Positions 23,356 through 37,464 of a stretch of 64,000 nt of DNA are shown piece by piece. Every line of letters starts with the position of its first letter. Position 1 is the first letter of the stretch. The translations under genes were made by a program, and so were the position numbers. Origin of the DNA: Apis mellifera (lineage: Eukaryota > Arthropoda > Insecta > Hymenoptera > Apidae); contig NC_037646.1 in assembly GCF_003254395.2 (NCBI RefSeq), positions 1,178,001 to 1,242,000 on the forward strand. Reading direction: 5' to 3'. The notes under the pieces were generated by a model. The model ran no database searches. It saw only the letters and a list, made by a program, of their open reading frames with translations, and was not told the DNA's origin.

Positions 23356-24035
23356 GTTTTTTCTAATTTTTAGAATCAAATGAATATATAATATTATCTT
23401 GATCGATTATTGTATAATTAATGTTAAATTTTCTTTATTTATGTCAAATAAATAAAGTTTAAAACATTTTCTAAATAGAATATTGAATTTCAATAATTAA
23501 TTTATATAACTTTAAAAGATTGATCGCTGCACTAATCAAATATTTGCATAAACGTTATAACAGATAATTTTAATTGATTCAAAGTGTCTCAAAATGTTAA
23601 AAGTTTTATGACGATATTTTATTTTATTTTTTTTTTTTATTTTACTTAAACCTCTTTTCTGTCGATTGATTCCTATGATTGGTTTTCTTTTACATTTTCA
23701 TTCATGAATCGCAATTGACATATATTAAATACCGATTGTACGTATCTAATGTATGTTGATTCACGTACGTGACATCGTGCGATCATTCTTTCACACGTGA
23801 AGATTTGTGAATTATAATTCATCCGATTATTAAATATCCGTACAATACAGTATCTAATTTCATAGCATTATCTTTATATGAATCTATTGCGAATAATTAA
23901 TTCTGTAACTATTGTGTAAATATTATTATTCGTTTTATGGAATAAATTGTAAAATAATTAAAATGAAGAATATATAATAAGAATATATTTGATAAAGGAA
24001 ATAAGAATGAATTATTTTGTATAGATATGAGTCGT
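23356..24035. other. AT-rich intergenic DNA, no gene seen
   Basis: A less AT-rich stretch at 23650-23840 includes CACGTACGTGACATCGTGCG, but no frame in it is long enough to suggest coding. A regulatory role cannot be judged from this sequence alone. Confidence 0.55.
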
Positions 24036-24039
24036 GTCG

Positions 24040-24135
24040 ATACTTTTGTGCTATCCTCAGCTCACAATATTACGCTGTTCAAAAAGAGAGAAAAGACAAA
24101 ACAGAATTGGAACAACGATTGAAAGTCCAATGACA
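24040..24135 (+). other. Short GC-richer island, possible coiled-coil exon, unassigned
   Basis: After an acceptor-like TATCCTCAG the plus strand reads SQYYAVQKERKDKTELEQRL+KVQ and then stops at TGA. The charged, heptad-like pattern looks like coiled coil. The composition clearly differs from flanking AT-rich DNA. There is no neighbouring exon that it joins and no strong donor, so it may be a lone terminal exon, a gene relic or chance. Confidence 0.25.
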
Positions 24136-27100
24136 CTCATACGATTCATACCATTCACATAATTCACATGTAAATATATATTTATGTTATATATGATATG
24201 TGATATGTGATATGATAAAATATGAATCACATCTTTGCATATATAATATATAACTCAACAATTTGTTTCTGTATCATTATTTTGAATCGAAGAAAAAGGA
24301 ATAAAATCGAAATTATGATTCTAAATCTTACAAGAATCACATTAGAATGTATTTACGTATTAATAAGCATATATAAATCTATTATAAATTGATGATATGT
24401 GAATCATGATTTACACCGTATGAAATATTACATATACATTGAAATATTACATTACATTTAAATTCAATCAATTATTTTTAATTGAATAAAATTTCATTAA
24501 ATTTTTGAAAAAAAAAATTTATAGTTTACATTTTATTTAATTGAAAAAGAGTCGTTCAATATCAATCTAATATTAGTTAAAATTCCAAATTTTCTTTGTT
24601 AAATATTAAATATAATTCTTTTAAATATAATATAATGTAATATAATATTTGTTTATTATTACAATTTATTAGTAATTAATGAAATCCGATATTAATCATT
24701 GCAAAATCAATGATTCTTTTTCTTCCTTTCTTTTTTTTTTACAATTATACTTTACTTTATTCTATTCAAATTCTTTTTTTCGTTGATAAACAATGTTTAC
24801 TGTCAATCATTTTTTTTATCTTTATTTATTCATTTTTCTTTGATATTAAAAATCTCTAAAACTATTTTTAAAATTTCTATTTTCTCTTTTGTTTCTCAAA
24901 AACAATTTTTCTAAACATTCTAATTCACGTTTTAAGATCTTTAGATCATTTATTTTTTCATTTAATGATAAAAAATAAAAAAAAAAAAAAGGATTTTGAT
25001 ATTAAACAAATTGATTTCAATTTGAATAAGATACTATGTAAAAATGTTTTATAGAAAAGATTTTTTTTGTTTAATTTTTGTGCTTAAAAGCAAAATCTTT
25101 ACAAAACCATTTTTAAATAAATATGAACTCATTCATGTATTTTTTTTTAATTTATATAAACAAATAAATAAATAAATAGATGTAATATTTTGAAAAATTT
25201 TTGGAGTTTATGTTGGATTTTTTTTAATGATAATTAACTTAAATTTATGCTCATAAGATATATTTTTACAAATCAATGTTATCAATCTTTATTATCCTGG
25301 AATTTCCAGTTTTGGCTGGAAATTTTAGAAAAAAACATTTTAGAATTTAAATATATTTTATGAATTATAAATTTGGTAAATTTAAATATTCTTCCTTATT
25401 CATAAGTGTCGCAACATTTTCTGATAATTTATAAGTAACTGATAACTTTTCCCCTCAGATATTTAATTTTTTGTTTTTGATATTTTTCTATTAATCTAAT
25501 CAGTCATGGTAGTTATAATTTGTAAATTTTCATTAAAATGTTTATGAAATTATAAAGCTAACTTATAATTCTAAAGCTTCAACTTATAAAATTTAATAAT
25601 TGTGCTAAAATTTCTCTCATTTCAATAAATTATAAAAACAAAACTTCTGAAATTTTTCAAATCCTTTTTTATCGTTTCCTCTATCTATATTTATCATTAG
25701 ATATTGAAATATGATGTGATTTATATCATTGATATCTAAATCAATAATTACTTTTTTTGTCTGTCTGTCTCACTTTGATCCAAATATTAAAATTCATTAA
25801 ATTTATAATGAAACAATAACATATTTATATTTTTCATTCACATTTACACAATATATTTTACAAAATTAACAAATTTTAATCTTTTAATCTTTTAATCTTT
25901 TAATCTTTTAATCTTTTAAAAAATAAAATATAAAAGAACATAAAAAAATAATATGAAAAAATAATAAAATCTTAGTCGCATCATCATCGAAAAAAATTAT
26001 CAACTATTCGTAAAACTTACTTGCCAAAAAATATAATAACTTCTTTCACAATAAAAAAATAAATGAAGAAGAAGTAGGATAATTTTGAAAATTCAAATAG
26101 CAAGATTTTATCTAAAGTTCGAAACACTTCAGATAATATAGAAATTTCTTGCTACCTAGTTTCTTAATTTCTTCAAATTAGAATAAATTAGGAAAGATTA
26201 ATAAGATTATTTTAATTAATAAATTTTTAAATAAAAACTAATTTACTACGCAATAAGCTATCTTCAATATTAGAATTACTTGTAATATTTATTTAAAAAA
26301 AAAAAGAAAAAAAAATTGATAATATTCTATCTGGTTCTATATATTATAGAATAATTGTTCAATGTAAAATTTCAAAATGAAAGAAAAATTTTACATCTCG
26401 AAATTTATATTTATATTTATGTGACTTTTTTTCGTTCTCAGTAAAATAAAATACCAACAAACCTATTTCTAAAGCATCTAATTTTTCTATATCAATATGT
26501 ATAAAAAATTTAAAAATCAATATAAATTAATAAATTTTAAAAATTAGTTATAAACAATATCAATGTAGAAAGAATCTATTATTTACGTTTGGAAATAATG
26601 ATTTAATTAATTTATCAACAAGATTTAATAATAAAGAGATTATAGAAGAATTATATAATTATTTTGAAGAAAATTCAATTTATATTCATTGGTTTTAAAA
26701 TTCTTTGTATTTATGTATAAAAAAAAATTTATTTTTTTCTTTTTATAAAATTCGATTAATTCATTATTTATAAATATACGATTTTATCTAGAATATTAAA
26801 AAAAAAATAATAAAGATATTAAAATGAAAATATTCGGAAAAATTGTTTAATAGAAAGAGAGAAATTTATTTTTTTTTATTTTTTATTGTGGTAAAAGATA
26901 TAAAAAAAAGATTAATTTCAAAATTAAATTAAGTTTTTTTTAAATAGAATATTATATATTTTTTATGCATAATAAATATAATATTCAGATGAATTTTACT
27001 AAGTAAAATATATATATATATATTTTTAAAATATAAAAATTTTGTAAATTACAAAAAAAAATTAAAAATATAATATAAAAAAATTAAAGAAATTTTTTTA

Positions 27101-28055
27101 CAATCTCTTTTTTATTAATTTTTTTTATTTAAATAGTAATTTAAATAGTATATAAAATAAAATTTTATATAAAATATTAATTTAATTCTTACATTCTGTA
27201 ATATGTGTAATTACTGTAATTACTATATTTTTATTTATTAATATGAAACTAATTTTTAAAAATTAATATATATTTTTTTAAAGTTATTGAAAAAGATAAA
27301 ATTCTAAGATATAATTTATAATTAGATATAATTTTATATTGCATATTTTTATAATTTCTAATGATATGTAAATTGATATAATTACATCATATGTACTTAT
27401 TAGACATAGTTTAAAAAGTAGTTTTGATAATAAATGGAAAAAAAAATTTTTTTTTTTTTTCAGTTTTTTTTTTGTATAAAAATTCTCAATTTTATATAGA
27501 AAATTTATTTTTAAATAAAAGATATATAAATTTTGAAAAATAAAATATAAGTTTATTAATGGTAATAAAATAAATTTTTTTATTTTGTATTGTATCATTG
27601 TATTGTATTATTATATTTGTATCATTATTGTTGTTGTTTTACTGTAACAATAAAATTATAATGTAATATTGTATATGTAATATTTTTATAATGAATTTAG
27701 AAATATAAATTATAAAAATTAATTTTTATAACATTTTATTCAAATAGAAAATCAATTAATAATTTTTCAATATTTTTATATTATGTATATTTTTCATTGA
27801 TTTCAAAAATTTAAGAAATTAAAAAAAAAAATTCAACAATTATTATCTTTAAAAATATCTGTTTTATTTATGAAAATTCATTTTCAATTATCAATTATTA
27901 TTAAGAAAAATTGGAACTATTTAACTATTTAATGTGATATATACATAATATTAAATATTAATACTTTCCTGTACTTATGTTATATAAAATATATATAAAA
28001 TTTATATAAAATTTTTATTGTATAAAAATTTACAAAGAAATTAAAAAATACAAAC
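24136..28055. other. AT-rich intergenic DNA, no gene seen
   Basis: Low-complexity sequence with many A and T runs and a small 8-bp tandem repeat listed separately. The 104-codon minus frame at 27284-27598 is Phe/Leu/Ile/Lys-rich, lacks any motif and reads through homopolymers, so it is not called. Confidence 0.6.
25878..25917. repeat. 8-bp tandem repeat (AATCTTTT)5
   Basis: Five perfect head-to-tail copies of AATCTTTT. Confidence 0.9.
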
Positions 28056-28059
28056 TCTT

Positions 28060-28200
28060 GAATTAAGAAATGATTATAAATATAAAGAATGCAAGGGTTT
28101 AAATGTGGATGGACTTTTGAATGAGGAAGGGGACAAAAGTGCGACTGGATATTTAAAGACAGCAGGCGAAGTGAAAAAGAGAAAGGAGGCAAAGAGTAAT
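28060..28200 (+). other. Purine-rich GC-richer island with a short open frame, unassigned
   Basis: One plus frame is open for about 50 codons and ends at a TAG (28199-28201). It includes KECKGLNVDGLLNEEGDKSA then TGYLKTAGEVKKRKEAKSN. It has no start codon in a good place and no recognised family. The strong purine bias (G/A on the plus strand) makes chance openness plausible. It may be a gene relic or part of a noncoding transcript. Confidence 0.25.
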
Positions 28201-28201
28201 T

Positions 28202-29688
28202 AGAAAAAGTGGGTCATAGTGCAAAATAGTGAATGATAAATAGCTGAAGTAAATATAGTAATTGTAAATTAGTTTTTTAATTAACGATAAAAGACAAACG
28301 TTAACGAAAAAAAATGATAATTAATCTAAATATTAATTGATCACATTTGCAAAATTTTCATATAATTATCTATAATTCTATTTAAATTATTTAATTTTTA
28401 ACATATTGTTAAATATTATATTTTTTTTATATGTAAAATAAAATCAATTTTCATTATAATTTTTAGGAAACAAGAAATAATTTTTATTTTTATTTGATTT
28501 AAGAATAATAATAATTATTATTATGAAATATTGTATATATTGTATATATTATCGTATAGATAAAATATATACAACATACCAAATATTAGTTGATCTAACT
28601 AAATTTTTACTCTTCAATAAAAAAAATATAACAAAACAAAGTTCGATAATTTTAGAAAAACAATATGATCTTTTTTTAACTTATGCATTTTTTTCTGTTT
28701 TCAAAACATTCTAAAGTTACATTAAAAAATTCTGAACTTCTTTAACAAATTATTTTTATTACCAATATTTAATTTGAATATTTAAGATTTTATTATTATA
28801 TATTATATATTAATATTTAGGATTTTATATATACCTTAAATTTCATTGATTTTGGACAAATTTAAAAAATTTAATTTTTTTCGTATATTAGCCATTTCGA
28901 ACTACTATAGCGGCATAACAAAAAAAAGAAAATATGAAAGCTCAATTGCTTATAATTTAATATTTACCTCGATTATATAATAAATTTTATATTTTTTTTA
29001 ATTTCTAAAATCAGCTTTTCAAAAATCGACATTCCTATGATTATATTAACAATCTATATATTTAAAATCTCATTTCATTTTTCTCAATACTAACGATTGA
29101 TATTTATTAATTAAAAGAAAATAAAAAAGGATTGAAAATCAAAATCAAAAATCTGAAAAAATCTGTTATATTATTGATGTTATATTATGTGTATTGTCTC
29201 ATAAATTATGACTTATTCGTTTCATTTCAAATATTTAAAATATTTGTACATAATATATAAAAATTAACTTGCAAAGAATGCAATATATTCAAAAAATATA
29301 TATTTACAAAGCATATATATCATATGAAAAATAAAAAAAATATAATTTTTTTTTTTACTATATACTTTTTCCAATGTATTTATGTATTTGTGTAAATATT
29401 TGTATATAATTTAATAATAATTGATATAAGATATGATATTTGAAAAATAAAATCGAATTTACATTGTATAATAGAATACATTATAAACAAGTGAGTATAA
29501 TTTATTAAAAAAATAAAAAATAAAATTTAGCACATGTTATATAATTTTTTTATAGTGAAACAATTTATATATTTATTCTAAAAATTATATGTTTGTAAGA
29601 AATTAAATGAGATATGCATGCGCGCACGTGTATATGTGTGTAATATTGATTCTTAATCTCGATATAACTCGACTATAATGTCGAATTT

Positions 29689-29734
<46 letters not shown>

Positions 29735-32140
29735 TTGTTATAATCATAATCAAAAAGAAAAAAGAACTGAAAAAATTAAAAGAAATGTTTATATAAAAAT
29801 TTAAATTTATTTTTAAAATTAATTTCAATTTTGATTAAAATATGAAATATTATATTTACATTTTAATTATATTTATGTATTTAATTCCTTAAAGAAATTT
29901 CAGACATCATATATTGTATTAAATAATAATGAAAAAAAAATTGTATTCGTTAAAAATTTTTTATATTCAGTTTTATAAAATTATTTTAAAGAGATTTCAT
30001 TTCTCAAATTCTTTCTCTAATTTAATATATTAAAATAATTTTTAAGTTTTGTGTAATCATTTATTTGTCATATTTAATTATTGACAAAAATTATTATTTT
30101 TCTTATTTCTCATAATATAGAAATATTTTCGAATAAATTGAATTTAAAAATATGAAAAATAAAGAGTTTATTTTTTAAAATGATTCCAAAAAAATTGTCT
30201 AAAAATAAAATAAAAATAAACGTCTAAAAATTGATAATTTTTTAGCTAAATTTCCGAATTCTCAATAGTAATATATACATTACTATTGTCATATAAAAAT
30301 TTCTTATAAAATTATACTCTATCAAATTATTTTCTCTCTTTCTAAAGTTAAAACAATATACTTAAAGAGAAATTGTTTATTTTATATAATTACTTATCGT
30401 GTTTATTCGCATAATTATTATTTTAATTTTGTCAATTTCCGGAATTTTTAAACAAAAAAAAAATTTATCAAATATTCATAAATAAGTCATACTCATAAAT
30501 AAATAGAAGAAAAAAAAAAGAAAAATTTTTTCTCATCTCATTATGCTTATTGCTTAATTGCTCTTAAAAGAAAACATATATTAAAAGTAATATATATTTT
30601 TAATATTGATATTAATCAAATATATTCTATTTCTCTCGAAGAACCGAGCTCCTTTTGAGAATCCTATATTACACTATTAAACAATTTTTCATAATTAATT
30701 GTCTTAATATTAACTTATTTCATTATAATACTAAAAATATTACATTATGAAAAAAACAATAAAAATATAATAAGAATATTATATTTAATATACAGATATT
30801 ATGCATATATTATTAATAAGGTATTATTAACTAGGTATATGCGCGCCAGCTATAGTCGGTATTAGTAACCAAAGTTTTTTGCCGACTGCGATAAATGTAT
30901 TCCTCAATGTATTATAGATTTAAAGACAGTTCAAATAATTATATATAATTATTATTCTAACATTCTAATTTATTGGAAAAGAAAATATAAAAATGTCTTT
31001 TAATTAATTTTTATATTTTTAAATTAATAATATTTTTTATAACATTTTATTTTAATTGATTATTATTTGAATAAATGAGATATAATTTCAATATATTAAT
31101 AATTAAATGACGTTCAAAGTTTACAATTAATGAAAACATTAAAAAAATTTTTTTTATAAAGAAATTCATTCATAAAATATAATTTAAGGAAAAGAACTAT
31201 AGTATGCAATTAGAAGAAGAAATAAAACGTATAAATAATAAAATAAACGTATAATAAATAAAATAAAAATTTGAAGTGATTGATAATCAAAGGATCTCAT
31301 CTAAATTTAATAAAATCATTTTATTTCTTTTTTTTTTTTTAATTCTACTTAAATATTTTTTATAATCTTTATTTCTACTAGTTACAATAGAATCTTAAAT
31401 AATTTATATTTATATATTTATAAATATATAAAAAATATATTTGAAATATATAAATCTTTAAATATATCAAATTTTTTGTTAATAAACTTTTCTTATAAAA
31501 GCAAAAATAATTTATATTTAGATATATTTAGATATTTCCAATTATAATATTTTAAGAATTCCATATATATTTTAAGAATTTTCTTTTAAAATCTTTTTAA
31601 GATTCAAACAACAATATAATGATTATACTTCGTATTTCACGACTTTTTTCTACATCAAAATTATATACATTTTCATCTTTTCATTCTTAAAGTTTAAAAA
31701 AAAAATACATCTCATTTCTTTTGATTGATTCCGTTGATTTCGATAATTTTAAAATGCACACATTGTGTGTGTGCGCATGTTCGTAACACATTTGCATCAG
31801 TTTACGACCGCTGTTTATTTATTGTTTCTACGACATGGCAGTTAACAACCAATATATATAACGAATAAATTAGTATCATTGCATTTAATATTTATATAAT
31901 ATTCATATCGAGACTTACCATTCCATAGATTCTTCAAATAATAATATATAAACGATCGTTTAGATATTTTATATATTTATATTTATATTTTATTTTCTCA
32001 TTCTAGAATTCTACAAATACATAGTATATAATTTAATATATATCATATACATATCGAAGTAGAATTTGAGATTAAGATATTTTCAGTTCTTTAAAATTCT
32101 TTTTGTCTGTTTTATCCGTTTATATAATATATTATTACTA
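28202..32140. other. AT-rich intergenic DNA, no gene seen
   Basis: Nothing coding is recognisable. It holds a TA microsatellite (listed separately), a small patch TATGCGCGCCAGCTATAGTC near 30838, and GT/GC-rich runs near 31760. A 63-codon plus frame at 28523-28714 has no motif. Confidence 0.6.
29692..29733. repeat. (TA)n microsatellite
   Basis: About 21 uninterrupted TA dinucleotides. Confidence 0.9.
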
Positions 32141-32145
32141 ATTGA

Positions 32146-32195
32146 TGTGTGTGCGCGCGCGCGTGTGTGTGCATGTGCGTATGCGTGTGTGTATA
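32146..32195. repeat. Alternating purine-pyrimidine tract (GT/GC/AT), Z-DNA-prone
   Basis: For about 50 bases every step alternates pyrimidine and purine: TGTGTGTGCGCGCGCGCGTG, then TGTGTGCATGTGCGTATGCG and TGTGTGTATA. Such tracts with a CG core are the classical Z-DNA-forming type. Most likely a compound microsatellite. Confidence 0.85.
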
Positions 32196-32489
32196 AACAA
32201 TAAATGATGATTTATTGTTATATACGTATTTATTGTCACAAATAATTTTATAATAAATTTTTGCGAATAACTTAAAAATTAAAGAAAATTAAAAAATTGC
32301 GAAAAACTTAAAAAAAAATTAAATTGACCACCTGTTATATAAACGAAAAATGCTTAATATGATTTTTTTTTAATATATTTTAAAGTTATTAAAATTAGGA
32401 AAGAAGAAGAAGAAAAATCATTATTTTTAAATATTTATTATTTAGTGCATAACACTTGATAATACATATGTACAATAATCACTTCCACA

Positions 32490-32705
32490 TATATTCATTG
32501 TGTATATTCATTGTGGGAACCCTATCGATCTGTTTAAAAGTGCGGCCAAATTTGTCAGTCTACCCTATTGCATTGAGTTAATCCAACTGCAACAGTCAGT
32601 TCTAACATCCGGTCTATATGTTCTGCGAAGTCTACTCGACTTCTTCCGATTCGATCTGATTGTTCGAATGTGTGACACAATTAATACATTAGTAAACTGC
32701 TGATT
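32490..32705. other. GC-richer island open on both strands, unassigned
   Basis: About 200 bp with clearly higher G+C than the surroundings. A plus frame from 32500 to 32703 (67 codons) reads CGNPIDLFKSAAKF, then VSLPYCIELIQLQQSVLTSG, then LLDFFRFDLIVRMC. A minus frame reads CHTFEQSDRIGRSRVDFAEH then IDRMLELTVAVGLTQCNRVD. Neither shows a domain I recognise. It could be an exon, the relic of a gene or transposon, or a conserved noncoding element. The minus frame has somewhat more protein-like composition. Confidence 0.3.
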
Positions 32706-35477
32706 TTGATGTATATAATATATTGTGAATGTAAAAATTATTATACATTCTTTTTGAAAAACAATAATTTCAAATTTTTTATATTCAATTATTTTGCATT
32801 TGACATTGTTATTTGAGTGACAGAGACAAATTTTTTAATATATTGATCGATTGTTATATTGTCTAAAATATATTATGCAAATTTTTTTCTTCGTATTTTT
32901 TTAAGTAAGATATTCTTTTTTTTTTATAATTTTTTAATCATATAAATTAGCATAAAAAATTTAGCAAAAGAGTTACGATTTTAATTTATATTCAATAGAC
33001 AAAAAAAATTGCATGCGTATTATTCATCATAATGATATGATAATTATCAAATAATATATTATTATGTTATAAAAAATTAATTAAAAAATTAAAGAAATGC
33101 AAGGAAAAGAAATATATAATGAAAAAATATCTAATTCAATGGAAAAATACTTTATATATATATGCAATAATTTATGAGCTATAGATATTAATTTTAATAT
33201 GTCAAACAATTCAATTCAATTCGATAAATAAAAGCATTATTAGAATCTACGTTATTCAAGACTATATATATATAATATATATATAATATTTATATAATAT
33301 ATAAATATACATGTTTATATAAAAATACATCTAATTATCTAAAAAATTCAGAACAATTTCAAAAAGAAAATACAACTGTTTTATTTATTTTTTTGAGTAT
33401 TTTTAAAGTTATTTGAAGATCAATTTTTTTTTCAAATCAAATATATTTAAATATATTTTTCTTTGAATATTTGTATTCTATAAAGGGGAAAAAAAAGAGA
33501 AATTTTCATGTTTGATATCACTTTAGAAGATATTTAATAAAATAAAAATTTTCTATTTCTATAAATAAAAAATAAATAATTAAGCGATATAAACGAAACT
33601 TCATTAATTTTTTGATAATTATCAAATAATAAAATAAAATAAAATAAAAACATTTTCATTTCTTACGTGATTATTTTTATTACATAAAAAATCATATTAT
33701 AATTATTTTCAAATTCATTTCTTCTTCTTTTTGTTAAAATATTTTTTTTTAATATTCCTTTATTATTCTACTTTTTAAATCCTCAATTATTGATCTTGTT
33801 ATATTATAAATTTTAAATGTTTTTATGGAAAGCTTAATCTTATAAAAAAAAATATAATGGCATAAAATTTTTAAAAATAAATAGGATAATTATATTCTTC
33901 TCTTGGAATTGTAAAACTTTTATATGTAATTTTTTTCTGAAGATACATTGTTTGTAACATAATAAAATTGTTTTTACATATTTAAATATAATGTTTTCGA
34001 ATTAATTTTATATATACATATTTGAAATATCACATTAAATAGTAAATTTTTTTAACAACGCTGATAGACAAATAATGCTATAAATTAAATTAGTATTAAA
34101 CTTATGCAATGTCTAAAATTTATGAGAATTTTCCATTCTGATTAATATATTTAAATTCAATATAAATATATTTAAATTCAGTATAAATATTATTATATAT
34201 TCATATATATGCGTGTTTAATTTTAAAAAACCAGGATTTAAAATTAATTAATATTAATTTTCCTACGGACTTTTGTGATTTCACTTTTCCAAATATTTAA
34301 ATTTATAAGTTTAAAAATCTCAAACACTTAAATCATATTATTTCGACAAATTTCTTATTTATCTTTATTATGATCAATAAATAAGGATACATTAGAGCGT
34401 TAATTTCGAACTAATGTAATGTAAGTATGTAATGTAAACGCAAACTATATGTAATTTATACATTAAATAATTATTTAATATATAAGATAAATCTTAAATC
34501 TCTTTAATTTTCACTTAAGATTTAAATAAAAAAAAAAACAAGAAATTATATATTTTGTAGTGAAAGAAAAATATTAATTGTTTCGATATGTGGATTTTTG
34601 ATATCGATAAATTGATGAGTTTGATAACTGCTATGTAAAGAATGATACGATAAATATCTTGAAATGTTATGTCATAAAGTTTTCACATAACTTTAATCCG
34701 ATGTCTTTCTATCAGTAATATAATGTCTAGTTACAAAGATGAACTAAATACATGGAAGTAACAGTATTATCAAAATAAATATATTATTAAATAAATTAAT
34801 AACTGGAACAATTGAAAATATCTTGCTTTTTTAAATTCTATGATTATCACGCTTTCTCGGAATAAAAAAAAAAAATACGTTTTTACATAAGTCTAAAGGT
34901 ATGTATGATATGATCTCATAAATTGCATTTACATTTTTTTTATTTTTTTCACTTTATTACTTTATAATATAATAAATAATTATAAACATAATCTTTGCAA
35001 AATCTTATCTTGTTTATATAGAATAATAGATACTAATCATGCGATTTCTTTTTTTCGTTTATTATCTGTACTTTTTTCTAATTTTCTAATTTTAATGTAT
35101 ATTTTTACAATAAATTATTATCAATAAATAATAATAATAAAATAGTAATAATAAAAATAATAATAATAAAATAGTATAATAGTAATAATATAAAAAATAT
35201 ATATAATTATAATAAAAATTATTTTAGTTTATAATTTAACATTTTATAGTATATTTTTAATTTTTAATTTAGATTCGATAGATCAATGTTCAATTAATCT
35301 TTGTAAAATTATTATTGATTTTATTTTTTTTTAATTATTTTTTAATTTATTCAAATATGAAATATAGATCAAAATTTGGATATGTTTATATACCCAATTT
35401 AACATGTACAATCTTTTAAATAATCCATTATCGAATTGTATATTTGTAAGCACTTTTGAAAAATTGATTTTAAAGAT
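32706..35477. other. AT-rich intergenic DNA, no gene seen
   Basis: Low-complexity A/T-rich DNA with short TA and TATAA runs. No feature is supported. Confidence 0.6.
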
Positions 35478-35673
35478 CAAAAGTTGGTATATAAAAATAT
35501 CGGTTGAGACCTAATTGCTTTTTTATTAAATTATAAACAATTTAAATTTTAATTTAAATGAACGAAACGAAAATAAAGTGAGACTATTCTATTTTCATCT
35601 AACGTAAACTTAAATTATTTATAATTTAAATAAATTTCAGAAATAAATCGACATTTTTGTATACCAACTTTTG
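35478..35673. repeat. Palindromic MITE-like repeat, copy D (best-preserved ends)
   Basis: The left end CAAAAGTTGGTATATAAAAA is mirrored by the right end TTTTTGTATACCAACTTTTG, and the arms continue to match (ATCGGTTGAGAC against ATTTATTTCGAT-type; TTATAAACAATTTAAAT against ATTTAAATAATTTATAAT). The central part has CGAAAATAAAGTGAGAC and ATTTTCATCTAACG, as in the other copies. Flanking TTGATTTTAAAGAT also appears left of copy E, so the true element may start some 15 bp further out. Confidence 0.65.
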
Positions 35674-37464
35674 TTTATTTTGGTAAAATATAGAGAAGAA
35701 TATTTTTTGAATATACTATATTCTCTATATTTTACAAGTATATATTATGCAGATACATTATCTTGAAAATAATTTAAAAATTTTTAATTAAATTTTGTTT
35801 GAAAATATTTAAATTTTAAGTTTTATTTTTTTTTTTTGATTTCTTAAAAGAAAATCTTAATTCCTCAAGTTAAGATAAACACATATTACAAATGTTTGAC
35901 TATAAATAAATATTTGATTATCTTAGAGATTTTTTAAATTTAACTTATTATGTTTCTTTCATATATTAATATCTGGTTATCTAACTTGAAAATAAATTTA
36001 GCTTTGTCAGAGAATAAAATTGGAGAAATTATTATTTTTTGTTTAAACATTTTTTTGTGAATTTGTTTTGATTGTGCTGTTTTGATTAATTTTGTTAATA
36101 TATATTTTTTTCAAGTGACATTTTAGAATAATTAATATCTTGCAAGATTTATTATATATTGTTTTCCAATTTATAATCCTTTCTCATTATGTTTTTCTAT
36201 AATTAATATTTGACGAATTTGTTCACGGATTTTGTTTAATTATTTATTTATTAATAATAATTAATATTATTAATATTAATATAATATAATATTATATTAT
36301 ATTATTTATTTATTAATATTAATTAATATTAGATAATCTAGTGCTTCATAAATGATTCGATATATTACAATTTTTTAAGAATATGTATTTATAATTGCAA
36401 GTTTTGAGAAATCTTGAAAGTTTATTCAAGTAATGCTTAAAATTTTTTTTAAAGTTAACTAATTACAAAATATTTTTTTGACAAATTTAATAATTTTCAT
36501 AATCATAGTCAATTTTATTATATACTTAAATGATACGAAGGTATCATTTAATAGCAAATTGAAATGAAATATTATAAGTGAAAATAGATCCTTGCTAAAA
36601 ATAATAAAATTTTTTATTTCTATTGTATTTGTTTTTGTTGATTATTTTTAAATAAAAATCAAAAATATATACTCATATTGATTAATTTAAGCAAAAATTA
36701 AAGATAAAAATTCAATATCTCTTAAAAAATGTAAAATCTCTTAAAATTTAATTTGAATAATTCTTTAGAATTATTAAGCTTAAATTAATTGTATAGTTTA
36801 ATTTGTTAAATTGATATATATACAATGAAGATTATAAATTTTCTTATTGATGGAAAATATGATATAATAGAAGTATACAAATAATTCTGATTGATTATTA
36901 ATATTATATTAGAAAATTTACTGTTGGTGATAGAGGAATAATTCAAAAAGTTTACGTTTTTTATTTAAGAGTTATCTGACTGTTGGCTGAAAGATTAACG
37001 AAACACTATTATTCGAAATAAAATATTAGAAATAAAAAAAATTATAGAGATTAACTTAAAAACATTTAATTTTACATCTTGACAATAGTAAGTACATATA
37101 TCTAACATTATTATGATACAATTGTCTAATTCTATATATCCTCAATTTTTCATAATTTTTTGAATTTATATGTTAATAGATTTCCTATTAATATCAAATA
37201 ATTTTTAATTTAAAAAATCATGAAAATCTATACTTTATAAACGTAGTAAATATTTATTTATATATCAGATATTATATATATATTATTATAATAGAATTCT
37301 AAAAGTTTAGATTAATGATAAAAATGATAATGAAGATAAAGAAATAACGAAGAAAATAATTAGAAAAATGATAAAAATCATTTGTATAAAAATCAAATGT
37401 ATTCTTAATCTATAATAAATCTTTTAATAATGAAAATCTTTTAATAATCTTTCGATAATATTAT

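Noticed and set aside
27284..27598. 104-codon minus-strand frame rich in Phe, Leu, Ile and Lys
   Set aside because: Reads through homopolymer runs and has no domain or promoter context.
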